The notes beneath the pieces were generated by a model. It was not told where the DNA came from and did no database searches. It saw only the letters and a list, made by a program, of their open reading frames with translations. From assembly GCF_041261445.1 (NCBI RefSeq), contig NZ_JBGCCU010000006.1, positions 248,001 through 312,000 of the forward strand: DNA of 64,000 nucleotides. The letters run 5' to 3'. Source of the stretch: Catenulispora sp. EB89 (GTDB lineage: Bacteria > Actinomycetota > Actinomycetes > Streptomycetales > Catenulisporaceae). Made by a program: the position numbers and the translations under genes. Of this stretch, positions 24,445-32,395 are shown in pieces. The first letter of the stretch is position 1. Every line of letters starts with the position of its first letter.

Positions 24445-27137
24445 CCGACCGTCACCACCCCCGCCGACGCCGCAGGTCCGAGCCCGGCAGCGTTCCGGGC
24501 CGCGACGGTCACGGCGTACGCGTCGCCATGCGCCAGCCCGCCGACGACCGCGAACGTGTCACGGCCCTTAGTCGCCCAGACCTCCGTCTTGCCGGTCTCG
24601 GTGACCGTGGTGACCGTGCCGGTCTTCTGATCGGTCAGCGTCACGTCGTAGGACAGGGTCGGCGTCGTGCCGCTCGCCACGGTTTCCGGATTCCAGTGCA
24701 CGCTCACGTCCCCGACCCCGACATCGAGCGAAGCCGAAGCAGGTGCCGCCGGCAGAGCAGTCGTCGGTCCCGGGGTCACAGCACCGGTCGGCAGCGACGG
24801 CGCGCTGTGCGTGCCAGCCCAAGCGGACGTGTCGGCTGTAACAGTGAACGTATACGCCGTCCCATCCGTCAGCCCCGGAACCAGCACATAGAACGTCTTC
24901 AGATACGCCGCAGCATCCACCGTCACCTGCTTGTCCCCAGGCGAAGCGGTCACCGTGTACGAAACCACCGGCCGCCCCTGATCGAAGAACGTCGGCGTGA
25001 ACGACACATACGCCGCCCCCTCCCCCGCGAACGCCGCCGCCTGCTGCGGGGCGTAGGGCACCGCACCGTGGCCGCGTCCCGGATCCACGCTCAGCAGTCC
25101 CCGGTACCGCGGCTCCAGCCCGGCCGCGTTCACGATGGCGCTCGGCGCGTCCTGCGGACCGGTGATGATCGTGTTGGCCGCGACCGTCACGTTCCGGGCG
25201 GTCGAATCCTGGTCTCCCTGCTGCCAGTAGTTGTGCTCGACGTCCAGCGGGTCGTCGGTCGCGCCGGTCGCCGGCGGCACGTAGTCGGCGTGCCGGCTGC
25301 CCCAGTCGTTCTGGTTGTCGTACTCGACGTTCGAGGTGATGGTCATGAACGTCGAGCCGTTGTCGCAGTAGATCGCGTGTCCGTGGTCGAGGATGTCGTG
25401 GATGACGTTGCCGGTGATCTGCTCGCCGTCGGCCAGCGAGGTCCCGGTGATGCCCTGCGTGTAGATCGCGCCGCCGTCGGCGAGGTACTGCATGGCGTCG
25501 AAGATCAGGTTGTCCGAGACCACGTTGCCGTGGCTGGAGTCGGCGATCGCCGGCGCCTTGATCTTGTCCGGCCAGCCGCCCCAGCCCAGCGAGATCGCGG
25601 TGTAGGGGGTGTGGTCGAGCTGGTTGTGCGAGATCAGCGAGTTCTCCGCGTAGCCCACGTCGATCCCGACGCCGCTGCGGTACTCCACCGAGGTGGAGAA
25701 GATGTGGTTGTCAGTGATCTGATTCCCGACGGTGTGGTCGCCCGCGACGGCCGGCTGCGGGTCGTCGACGCCGCCGAGTTCCAGGCCGTTGCCGGAGATG
25801 TCGGTGAACACCGAGCCCCGCACCGTGGCGTTCTGCGATCCGTCGCCGAGATCGAGGCCCGCGGCACCCAGGTGCGTGAAGACGTCGCCGGTGAACGAGA
25901 TCCGCTGGTCGTGGTTGAACGAGATGTTGCCCGGCTCCTTGGTCCAGTTCCCGAACGGACAGGTGCCGCCGGCGATGAACTGGCACAGCCCCTGCGTGGC
26001 GTATCCGTCGACGCCGGTGATCGTGTAACCGGCCTGGATCTCCGAGAAGCCCTCGGGAGAGCTCGGCTGGTCCCACGTCCCGTAGGAGAACTGTAGACCG
26101 GAGAACGCGATGTCGTGGACCGGCACGTCAGCCGTGCCGGTCCCGCTGACCAGCGTCTGCGCGGTCGCGAGTTCGACGTCGGCGTGGTTCAGCCTCTCCC
26201 CCGGCAGCGGGACGTAGTCCACGCGTCCGGCCTTGGCGTCGTAGTAGAACTGGCCCGGCTGTTGCAGCAGTTCGCGCGCGTTCTCCACCGAGGTCGGCAG
26301 TTCGTGGTTGCCGACCGAGGCCGGGCCGACGAGGTTCACGGTCCGTCCGGAGCCGTCGGTCCGCATCACCCGCTGGGTCGAGTTGTTCCAGCAGGGTTCT
26401 GCCATGGTGATCGTCGTGCCGGATATGGACGCGATCGGGCAGCGCGGCTCGGTCCAGGCGCCGAGCCCGCCGGTGTGCAGCGACCAGTACCCGTCGCCGC
26501 CGCTGTACACGAACTCGATGTCAGTCGGATTCCCCCACGACGCCATCAGATCCGAGGACGCGGTGTAGCCGGTCGGCGTCGCGGTCAGCGTCACCGGCAC
26601 CACCCCGGACGCGCGCTGCGCGCGGTTCCCGTCGACGTACATCTCGCGCGATGGCAGCCCGGCCGGCGCCGGAGCCGACCAGATCTGCGCGCCGCCCGAC
26701 GTCCGGCCCGAGGGCCGGAACCCGCTGACCCGCGTCCCGCCGCTGATGACCGGATGCGCGCCGGGGGCGGCCGTCCAGATCACGGTGTGGCCGTTCGTCC
26801 CGGAGTCGCGGGCGTCCAGGGCCAGCGGTTGCGCCAGCTGGTAGGTGCCGTCGGCGAGTTCGACGCGGATGTCGCCGCGCATCGCGGAGTCCAGCGACCG
26901 GACGATCTGCTGTGCGCGCTGGAGCGAGTGGACGGCGCGGCCGGGGTTCGTGCCGCTGTCCCGGTCGTTGCCCCACGGGGAGACGAACACCGTGGTGACC
27001 CGGTGGTTGTCGGGGCCGCTGCCCGCACTCGACGCCGTCGACGCCGTCGACGCCGCCGCCGTGGTGCCGGCGGCGAGTGCCGCGGCCGCGCCGAGCGCCG
27101 CCGCGACGCGCCCGGCTCGTCTTCGAACCCTGATCAT
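24441..27137 (-). CDS. secreted right-handed beta-helix protein with C-terminal fibronectin type III domain
   Basis: A signal peptide (residues 1 to about 32, Arg-rich start then an Ala-rich core) precedes an 860-residue mature protein. An N-terminal region has VFVSPWGNDRDSGTNPGRAV and DSGTNGHTVIWTAAPGAHPV. A long parallel beta-helix (about 330-720) shows repeated N-x-I/S-x-N turns such as NQITDNHIFSTSVEYRSGVG and GGAIYTQG. A C-terminal Fn3-like module (about 790-898) follows a Pro/Thr linker. Such proteins include glycosidases and polysaccharide lyases acting outside the cell; the family is not resolved. It is clearly related to the cytoplasmic beta-helix protein at 40311-42053. The start is firm: ACGGAGGTGACGG precedes ATG 27137. 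Confidence 0.9.
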   Translation of the reverse strand: MIRVRRRAGRVAAALGAAAALAAGTTAAASTASTASSAGSGPDNHRVTTVFVSPWGNDRDSGTNPGRAVHSLQRAQQIVRSLDSAMRGDIRVELADGTYQLAQPLALDARDSGTNGHTVIWTAAPGAHPVISGGTRVSGFRPSGRTSGGAQIWSAPAPAGLPSREMYVDGNRAQRASGVVPVTLTATPTGYTASSDLMASWGNPTDIEFVYSGGDGYWSLHTGGLGAWTEPRCPIASISGTTITMAEPCWNNSTQRVMRTDGSGRTVNLVGPASVGNHELPTSVENARELLQQPGQFYYDAKAGRVDYVPLPGERLNHADVELATAQTLVSGTGTADVPVHDIAFSGLQFSYGTWDQPSSPEGFSEIQAGYTITGVDGYATQGLCQFIAGGTCPFGNWTKEPGNISFNHDQRISFTGDVFTHLGAAGLDLGDGSQNATVRGSVFTDISGNGLELGGVDDPQPAVAGDHTVGNQITDNHIFSTSVEYRSGVGIDVGYAENSLISHNQLDHTPYTAISLGWGGWPDKIKAPAIADSSHGNVVSDNLIFDAMQYLADGGAIYTQGITGTSLADGEQITGNVIHDILDHGHAIYCDNGSTFMTITSNVEYDNQNDWGSRHADYVPPATGATDDPLDVEHNYWQQGDQDSTARNVTVAANTIITGPQDAPSAIVNAAGLEPRYRGLLSVDPGRGHGAVPYAPQQAAAFAGEGAAYVSFTPTFFDQGRPVVSYTVTASPGDKQVTVDAAAYLKTFYVLVPGLTDGTAYTFTVTADTSAWAGTHSAPSLPTGAVTPGPTTALPAAPASASLDVGVGDVSVHWNPETVASGTTPTLSYDVTLTDQKTGTVTTVTETGKTEVWATKGRDTFAVVGGLAHGDAYAVTVAARNAAGLGPAASAGVVTVG

Positions 27138-27198
27138 CCGTCACCTCCGTTAACATCCTTTACTCATCACGCGTCACCCTGATGATTCCTCGGATGTC

Positions 27199-27204
27199 TG
27201 TCAA
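27199..27204 (-). promoter_or_regulatory. possible -35 element of the secreted beta-helix gene
   Basis: A minus-strand TTGACA lies 62 nt upstream of the ATG at 27137. No convincing -10 hexamer follows at 16-18 nt, so this is tentative. Confidence 0.3.
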
Positions 27205-27227
27205 CCCCGGGTGCGGAAATAGCCACA

Positions 27228-27770
27228 TTAGCTCGCGCACTGCGTCTCAGAGATCGGATGTGTGACCGATTCGGCGTCCAGCCGCTGCTGGCGCCGGGCC
27301 AGGACGATCAGCACCGCCGGGAACAGGACGTCGGCCGCCAGCACGCCGCCGGTGTTGCCGGGCTGGTGGTCGCCGTTGGCGAACCACTGGTAGACGTGGC
27401 CGAAGGCGGCGCCCCACAGGAACATGCCGGCACCGAGGCCGACGGTGATGCGCTCGCGCGGCGTGGTGCCGGGGCGGGCGACGCGGAAGGCCATGACGGC
27501 CAGGGCGAGGTTGGCGAAGGCGATCTCGAACTGGAAGGGGCTGCGGGTGAAGCCGATCGCGTCGGCCATCGTCTGCTGGCCGGCCAGGAAGCTGATCGTC
27601 ATCCACAGGCTGCCGCAGCCGAGGGCGGCGACGGCCCACCAGCGCTGCCAGGTCTCCAGGGCGGCATGCCGGCCGGCGCTGTGCCGGGTGCGGAGGAAGG
27701 CGCCGATGACGGCGATCAGGATCCAGATGGCGGGGAAGGCGGTCTTCATCGCGTAGGTCGTGTGGCTCAT
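27228..27770 (-). CDS. DUF6790-like integral membrane protein
   Basis: From ATG 27770 (MSHTTYAMKTAF) the 180-residue product has about four membrane helices. It carries the conserved core AIGFTRSPFQFEIAFANLAL, FLWGAAFGHVYQW and PGNTGGVLAADVLFP, which match my recollection of the DUF6790 family. The biochemical role is unknown. It diverges from a MarR-family gene only 57 nt away, with a perfect 16-bp palindrome between them, so it is very probably the regulator's target, a layout typical for stress-induced membrane proteins. Confidence 0.85.
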   Translation of the reverse strand: MSHTTYAMKTAFPAIWILIAVIGAFLRTRHSAGRHAALETWQRWWAVAALGCGSLWMTISFLAGQQTMADAIGFTRSPFQFEIAFANLALAVMAFRVARPGTTPRERITVGLGAGMFLWGAAFGHVYQWFANGDHQPGNTGGVLAADVLFPAVLIVLARRQQRLDAESVTHPISETQCAS

Positions 27771-27786
27771 GACATCGAGTCTTGCA

Positions 27787-27802
27787 TGGTTAATATTAAC
27801 CA
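27787..27802. promoter_or_regulatory. MarR-type palindromic operator
   Basis: TGGTTAATATTAACCA is a perfect 16-bp inverted repeat in the 57-nt gap between the divergent DUF6790 and MarR genes. Arms extend to 22 bp with one mismatch pair. It would cover promoters in both directions. Confidence 0.8.
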
Positions 27803-27827
27803 CGCAACTCTCTGGTAGGCTCACCCC

Positions 27828-28244
27828 ATGGACGACGGGCTCCCCGACTTGTTGCATCGTGTGGTCTACCTGCTCGGGGAGGCCACGAAGAAGCGGACCG
27901 AAGGCCCCGACGCGTTGAGCTACAGCCAGATGCGGCTGCTCGGCACGCTGGAGGACATCGAGCCGGCGACGCAGCACCAGCTGGCGCAGGCGCTGTCGGT
28001 GTCCGATCCGGCGATCAGCCGGGCGCTGCGGCCGCTGGAGGCGGCGGGGATGGTGCAGGTGAGCGTCGATCCCGAGCACGCGCGGCGGCGGCTGGTCGAG
28101 ACGACCGAAGCGGGCCGCAAGGCGTTCCACGACAGCGGGAAGCCGCTCCACGACGAGCTGCGGAACGCGCTGGTCGAGGCGGGTTTTCCGTACGAGCGGT
28201 ATTTGGACGACACGCTCCGGCTGGCGAAGTTCCTTGAGGGATAG
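27828..28244 (+). CDS. MarR-family transcriptional regulator
   Basis: This 138-residue winged-helix regulator has the recognition helix region QHQLAQALSVSDPAISRALRPLEAAGMV and the wing DPEHARRRLVETTEAGR, with helical dimerisation ends. It diverges from the DUF6790 membrane protein and probably represses both genes through the palindrome at 27787-27802. The ligand is unknown; no Cys sits in the sensing positions expected of an oxidant sensor. The 3' end is followed by tandem copies of the stop-codon region. Confidence 0.93.
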   Translation: MDDGLPDLLHRVVYLLGEATKKRTEGPDALSYSQMRLLGTLEDIEPATQHQLAQALSVSDPAISRALRPLEAAGMVQVSVDPEHARRRLVETTEAGRKAFHDSGKPLHDELRNALVEAGFPYERYLDDTLRLAKFLEG

Positions 28245-28280
28245 AGGCCCGGGGATAGAGGCCTCGGGGATACAGGCCCC
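28238..28280. repeat. 14-15-bp tandem repeat spanning the MarR stop codon
   Basis: GGGATAGAGGCC starts at 28238 and 28252 and, as GGGATACAGGCC, at 28267. The first copy contains the MarR TAG stop; the second repeats the TAG, the third has TAC. Confidence 0.8.
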
Positions 28281-28340
28281 AGGACGGGACCTCGTCGCCT
28301 TCGCCAGCTGGAGCGTTAGGAGTTTTCGGGCGCGCGCTCG

Positions 28341-29120
28341 TCAGTCGCGATAGCGCTGAGCGAGCTCCGGCGACTGAGCACCGAACGCCGCGAGGTCGGC
28401 GGCGAACACCGCGTCCAGCAGCTCGGCCCGCTCCACGCCGGGCGCGCACACCACCTCGCCGAGCTCCAGCCCGCGCAAGCTGGCCGTCACCACGTCGTCG
28501 GCCGACATGCGCGGCACCGCACTGAGGTCCATGCCCTGCCGCTCGTGGAACTCCGTCGCGACGACGCCGGGGCACAGCACCTGCACCCGCAGCCCCTGTG
28601 CCTTGACCTCCTCGTGCAGCACCTGGGAGAAGGCGACGCTGCCGGCCAGCGTCCCCGCGTACACCGCACGGCGTACCGGGGTCTGCTCCAGCGTGGCCGG
28701 GCCGCTGAAGGCGATCATGCCGGCGACGTTGATGATCGTGCCCTCGCCGCGGGCCAGCATGCCGGGGACGGCGGCGCGGGACAGCATGATCGGCGCGGCG
28801 ACCTTCACGTGCACCAGCTCCGCGGCCTTGGCGGCCGGCAGCTCGGCGAACGGCATGTAGTGCGCCACGCCGGCGTTGTTGACCAGCAGCGTCAGCGCCT
28901 CGGCCGCGCAGACGTCGGCGACGACCGCGACGCCCTCGTCGGTCGCCAGGTCGGCGACCAGCGGACGCACCTTGACCTGCGGCAGCTCCTCGGCGAGCGC
29001 TTCCAGACGGTCGCGGCGGCGGCCGACGACGATCAGGTCGTACCCGAGGCCGCCGAGGCGCCGCGCGAAAGCCTGCCCGATCCCGGAGGAAGCGCCGGTG
29101 ACCAGCGCCAACCCGGTCAT
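28341..29120 (-). CDS. SDR-family oxidoreductase with an altered active site
   Basis: This Rossmann protein (259 aa) has TGASSGIG (cofactor), a basic RRRDRLEAL region suggesting NADP, and LLVNNAGVAHY. The usual YxxxK is replaced: Tyr in AVYAGTLAGSV is followed four residues on by Leu, not Lys, and the catalytic Ser region reads NVAGMIAFSG. Either chemistry differs or it is a non-catalytic member. It diverges from a TetR regulator across a gap with two inverted repeats and is the likely target. The substrate is unknown. Confidence 0.9.
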   Translation of the reverse strand: MTGLALVTGASSGIGQAFARRLGGLGYDLIVVGRRRDRLEALAEELPQVKVRPLVADLATDEGVAVVADVCAAEALTLLVNNAGVAHYMPFAELPAAKAAELVHVKVAAPIMLSRAAVPGMLARGEGTIINVAGMIAFSGPATLEQTPVRRAVYAGTLAGSVAFSQVLHEEVKAQGLRVQVLCPGVVATEFHERQGMDLSAVPRMSADDVVTASLRGLELGEVVCAPGVERAELLDAVFAADLAAFGAQSPELAQRYRD

Positions 29121-29173
29121 GCGAGCCGTCCGGCGGCAGTGATGTGGTTCATGGGAGATCCTTCGATCGTTGC

Positions 29174-29190
29174 TTAACCATCCGGTTAGT
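29174..29190. promoter_or_regulatory. TetR operator, imperfect copy
   Basis: TTAACC-ATCC-GGTTAG contains the same half-sites as the perfect palindrome 32 nt away, but with a 4-bp spacer. It lies closer to the SDR start. Confidence 0.55.
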
Positions 29191-29205
29191 CAAATCTAGG
29201 GCTTC

Positions 29206-29219
29206 ACTAACCGGTTAGT
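29206..29219. promoter_or_regulatory. TetR operator, perfect 14-bp palindrome
   Basis: ACTAACCGGTTAGT is a perfect inverted repeat 20 nt upstream of the TetR ATG (29239), in the divergent gap with the SDR gene. It is the expected binding site of this regulator. Confidence 0.75.
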
Positions 29220-29238
29220 CAACCGATAAGCTGACAGC

Positions 29239-29805
29239 ATGGCCGCACAGGAAACCAAGGCACGCATCCTCGCCTCCGCCTTCCAAGAGTTCGCCGAGTA
29301 CGGCGTGGCCGGTGCCCGCGTGGACCGCATCGCGAAGAACGCCGGCTGCAACAAGAACCTGATCTACGTCTACTTCGACAGCAAGGAAAACCTCTTCGCC
29401 ACGGTCCTGGACCAGCACCTCGCCGACGCCTACGCGGGCCTGGAGTTCACCCCCGAGAACCTCCCCGACCTGTCCCGCCGCGTCTTCGACTACGCGCAGG
29501 CGAACCCGGACGTCTACCGGCTCCTGGCCTGGGCCACCCTGGAGCGCACGGCGGCGCGGCCCCCGGCGCGCGAGAAGGAGCACGACCGCAAGATCCCGCT
29601 GATCCGCGAACAGCAGAGCGCCGGAGCGGTGAACGGCGGCGTACCGCCCGAGCTGCTGCTGATGGCAGTCATGGCGCTGGCGACGGCCTGGTCGCCGGCG
29701 TTCCCGTTCGGCGTCACGGCGAATCCGAGCGCGACGTTGGAGCAGGCGGCGATACGCGAGGCGGTGGGGGCGATGGTGGAGCGGATCGTGCGGGCGGACG
29801 GCTAG
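29239..29805 (+). CDS. TetR-family transcriptional regulator
   Basis: The N-terminal DNA-binding domain (about 5-52) reads ILASAFQEFAEYGVAGARVD, then AGCNKNLIYVYFDSKENLF, a typical TetR helix-turn-helix with the KxxLYxYFxSKExL pattern. The remaining ~135 residues form the ligand/dimer domain and resemble TetR proteins controlling SDR oxidoreductases. It diverges from the SDR gene with operators in between, so mutual control is likely. The ligand is not predictable. Confidence 0.94.
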   Translation: MAAQETKARILASAFQEFAEYGVAGARVDRIAKNAGCNKNLIYVYFDSKENLFATVLDQHLADAYAGLEFTPENLPDLSRRVFDYAQANPDVYRLLAWATLERTAARPPAREKEHDRKIPLIREQQSAGAVNGGVPPELLLMAVMALATAWSPAFPFGVTANPSATLEQAAIREAVGAMVERIVRADG

Positions 29806-29817
29806 AACCGGCGAGCG

Positions 29818-30000
29818 TCAGCCGAGCTCGCACAGGTACGTGCGGCTGGAAGGCTGGAGCCCGGCGGGCATCAGGCAAGCTCGCACAGGAACGTGCGGCT
29901 GGAAAGCTGGAACCCGGCGGGCGTCAGGCAAGCTCGCACAGGAACGTCCGGCCGGAAGGCTGGCACCCGGCAGCCGTCAGCCGAGCTCGCACAAGTACGT
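29818..30000. repeat. 53-bp tandem repeat derived from the 3' end of the GNAT gene
   Basis: Copies start at 29818, 29871, 29924 and 29977, spacing exactly 53 bp each time. Each contains, on the minus strand, ACGTWCCTGTGCGAGCT followed by TGA. The last copy is the real end of the acetyltransferase gene (codons for TYLCELG and its stop). The three others are downstream, slightly diverged duplicates, so four TGA stops lie in register. This fills the whole gap between the convergent TetR and GNAT genes. Confidence 0.9.
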
Positions 30001-30459
30001 CACCGCGGGCTTCCCGTTGAGCATCCGCTCGCCGGTGGCCACGAATCCGTTGCGCTCCAGCACGCGGTGCGAGGCCGGGTTGTCGAGCGTCACTTTGGCG
30101 CGCAGGCTGGTGAGGCCGTAGGCGGTCACGGCGAGTTTGCGGACCTCGGCCACGGCGGCGGTAGCCAGGCCCCGGCCGGCTGCGGCTTCCGCGATGCGGT
30201 AGCCGAGCTCGGCCGAGGCGTCCTTCACCTCGACGAGGTTGACGCGGCCGACGATCTCGCCGGTGTCGGTCACCAGGACGTGGAAGTAGTCCGTGCCGGC
30301 GGCCTGCCATTCCAGGAGCTGGGCGTGGCGGGCGGCGAACTCGGCGAAGTACTGGTCGCCGCGGTCGGGGATCACGGCTGCGAAGTACGCGCGGTTCTCG
30401 CGCTCGAACGCGAGCAGGGCCTCCGCGTGGTCGGCGCGGACCAGCTCAAGGTGTGGCAT
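29977..30459 (-). CDS. GNAT-family N-acetyltransferase (RimJ/RimL-like)
   Basis: The 160-residue product has the GNAT core: AELGYRIAEAAAGRGLATAA holds the R/QxxGxG/A acetyl-CoA loop, and SLRAKVTLDNPASHRVLERNGF is the terminal motif of the RimJ/RimL branch. The substrate may be a ribosomal protein N-terminus or a small molecule. The start overlaps the end of the DUF2264 gene by 14 nt on the same strand, suggesting cotranscription. Its last codons have been tandemly duplicated downstream. Confidence 0.92.
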   Translation of the reverse strand: MPHLELVRADHAEALLAFERENRAYFAAVIPDRGDQYFAEFAARHAQLLEWQAAGTDYFHVLVTDTGEIVGRVNLVEVKDASAELGYRIAEAAAGRGLATAAVAEVRKLAVTAYGLTSLRAKVTLDNPASHRVLERNGFVATGERMLNGKPAVTYLCELG

Positions 30460-32368
30460 CGGTGCTCCGGGATGGGAAAAGGCCGCCCAGGTTGACCGTG
30501 ACAGTAGACCCCTCAGCCCAGCGCGCCGTCACCTGGGTATCGGACACCTCGACCTCGACCACATCAGCGAGTCCGATGCCGGCGCCGGAATCCAGGACAT
30601 GCAGCGCGATGTGGACCGACTCCCCCGACGAAGCCCGCGCGAACAGATACGGCGCGGCACTGTACGTCCCCAACGCGTTCGCGCCTTCATAGCGCGCGAC
30701 CCCGGCCGACTCGTATCCGAAGGCGCCAAGCACCATCGACCGCACCCCGTCGCCGACCGCCCAGGCGCCGGACGCGTCGGACTCGCAGTCGAGCTCGACA
30801 TCCGAGGCGACCGCGTGTCCGCCCTCCCGCAACGACCACCCGGCAGGCGCCGTCACCAGATGACAGCGCAGCTCGAACGCGGCCGTCACCAGCGAAGCCG
30901 TCACGATCCGCGCCCCGGCGAGTTCCCGCCCCGAGGCCCCGAGCCGCGGCACATGCCACGACGCGACGTACCCCTCCCCCGCCGCGTTCCCCATGATCCG
31001 GCCGCGCCGCGTCGCCCGGCCCCACTCGTCGACGAGCGCCGCGTGGCCGTCCACGCCGGTCGCCCACGCGCGATCCGACCACGCGACGCCGGTACCGGGA
31101 GCGGTGCGCGTCGCGTACGCGAACTTCGCGTAGTGCGGGTCGCCGGGGTCGTCGGCGGAGGTGGCGTGGTCGCTGCCGTGGTTGACGACGCGCACGATCC
31201 CGTCGTCCCGGCCGTGCTGCACCGCCCAGCCGAGGGAGGGGAAGATCGCGACCGAGGGCCCGGTAGGCGATTCCGCCGTTTCGGTGGCAGACCACAAGGG
31301 ATGGGAAGCCGGAGCCGCCAGGCCGAGGAACCCCATCCCGGCGAAGTAGGAAGAACCCGGGCCGCTGTACTCCTGCACTGCCGGAAGGCACTCCCGCGCG
31401 CGCCAGCCGAGACTCGGTGCCTCGGTGCCGTCCACGCCGAGCCGCTGGAAGTAGTCCAGCGTTCGCCCGGCGATCCCCCGGACCACTCCCGGTCCGGGGG
31501 AATCGATCCCGGCCAGCCCCGCAGTCCACAACCCGCCGAGCACCGCGTGCCGATAGGCCAGCGAACGTCCCATCTGCAACGGCCCGCCATCATCGCCGAA
31601 CAGCAGCGCATACGACGCCGCGAACTCCGCCAACCGCGCTCGGAACCGCTCGACCCGCCACTGCGGCTCGGCGTTCCCGCGCAACAGATACCACTGCCAT
31701 AAGAAGGGCTGGAAAACCCACGAGTTGTAGTGGTCGAGATTCCGTCCCGGCGCAGCCGGCGGTCCGTCGTTGTACCAGCCGTCGCCGAGATACCAGGATT
31801 CGATGCGTTCGACGTTCTCCGCGCCGTGCCCGCCGTCGACCGGAACCCCGACCGACTCCAGGAACGCCTCGATCACCGCCGGGAACAGCAGCCAGTTGTT
31901 GTGCTGCCACACCCGCAGCCGTGCGTGGTGCGCAAGCCACTCGGCCAGCCGTTCGCGCACCGGATCAGGAAGCTGATCCCACACCTGCTCCCGACACAAC
32001 GCCAGGCCGAACGCCAGGTTCGCGGCCTCCACGGCCGGCTGCGTGATCCCGGCGTGCGGCCAGTCCTCGAACCCGACGGCCCGCGGCCAGACCCCCGGCT
32101 CGGAGGGATCCATCGCGGCGGCGAGGCCTTCGGCGTACCACTCGGCGTGCCCGAGCGGATCGCCCTCGCCCCCGCCGAGTCGAGCGCCGGCGATCAGGAA
32201 GCTGCGAGCGAAGCCTTCGATTCCGTCGCTGAGCAGGCCGCTCTGCGACGGCGGCCCCGGCGGGCAGATCAGCGCCCCGCCGTGGATCGCGTGCTTGCGA
32301 GCGGTCAGCAGCCAGCGGTCGGCTTCGGCTTCCCAGTCGGCGCGGGAGGGCACGGCGCGTGAGAACAA
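30446..32368 (-). CDS. DUF2264 protein, probable polysaccharide-degradation enzyme
   Basis: This 640-residue protein without a signal peptide shows hallmark DUF2264 segments: GFARSFLIAGARLGG, WLLFPAVIEAFLESVG, DGWYNDGPPAAPGRNLDHYN, FQPFLWQWYLL, and MGRSLAYRHAVLGGLWTAGL. Such proteins have an (alpha/alpha) barrel followed by a beta domain and occur in loci for uronic-acid-containing polysaccharides; the reaction is unsettled. The start is TTG 32368, read from CGAAAGG upstream. It is the gene downstream of a LacI regulator (27-nt gap), which may control it together with the lyase locus opposite. Confidence 0.85.
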   Translation of the reverse strand: MFSRAVPSRADWEAEADRWLLTARKHAIHGGALICPPGPPSQSGLLSDGIEGFARSFLIAGARLGGGEGDPLGHAEWYAEGLAAAMDPSEPGVWPRAVGFEDWPHAGITQPAVEAANLAFGLALCREQVWDQLPDPVRERLAEWLAHHARLRVWQHNNWLLFPAVIEAFLESVGVPVDGGHGAENVERIESWYLGDGWYNDGPPAAPGRNLDHYNSWVFQPFLWQWYLLRGNAEPQWRVERFRARLAEFAASYALLFGDDGGPLQMGRSLAYRHAVLGGLWTAGLAGIDSPGPGVVRGIAGRTLDYFQRLGVDGTEAPSLGWRARECLPAVQEYSGPGSSYFAGMGFLGLAAPASHPLWSATETAESPTGPSVAIFPSLGWAVQHGRDDGIVRVVNHGSDHATSADDPGDPHYAKFAYATRTAPGTGVAWSDRAWATGVDGHAALVDEWGRATRRGRIMGNAAGEGYVASWHVPRLGASGRELAGARIVTASLVTAAFELRCHLVTAPAGWSLREGGHAVASDVELDCESDASGAWAVGDGVRSMVLGAFGYESAGVARYEGANALGTYSAAPYLFARASSGESVHIALHVLDSGAGIGLADVVEVEVSDTQVTARWAEGSTVTVNLGGLFPSRSTDATP

Positions 32369-32395
32369 GGGTCGAGCCTTTCGATCCGGTTTCGA

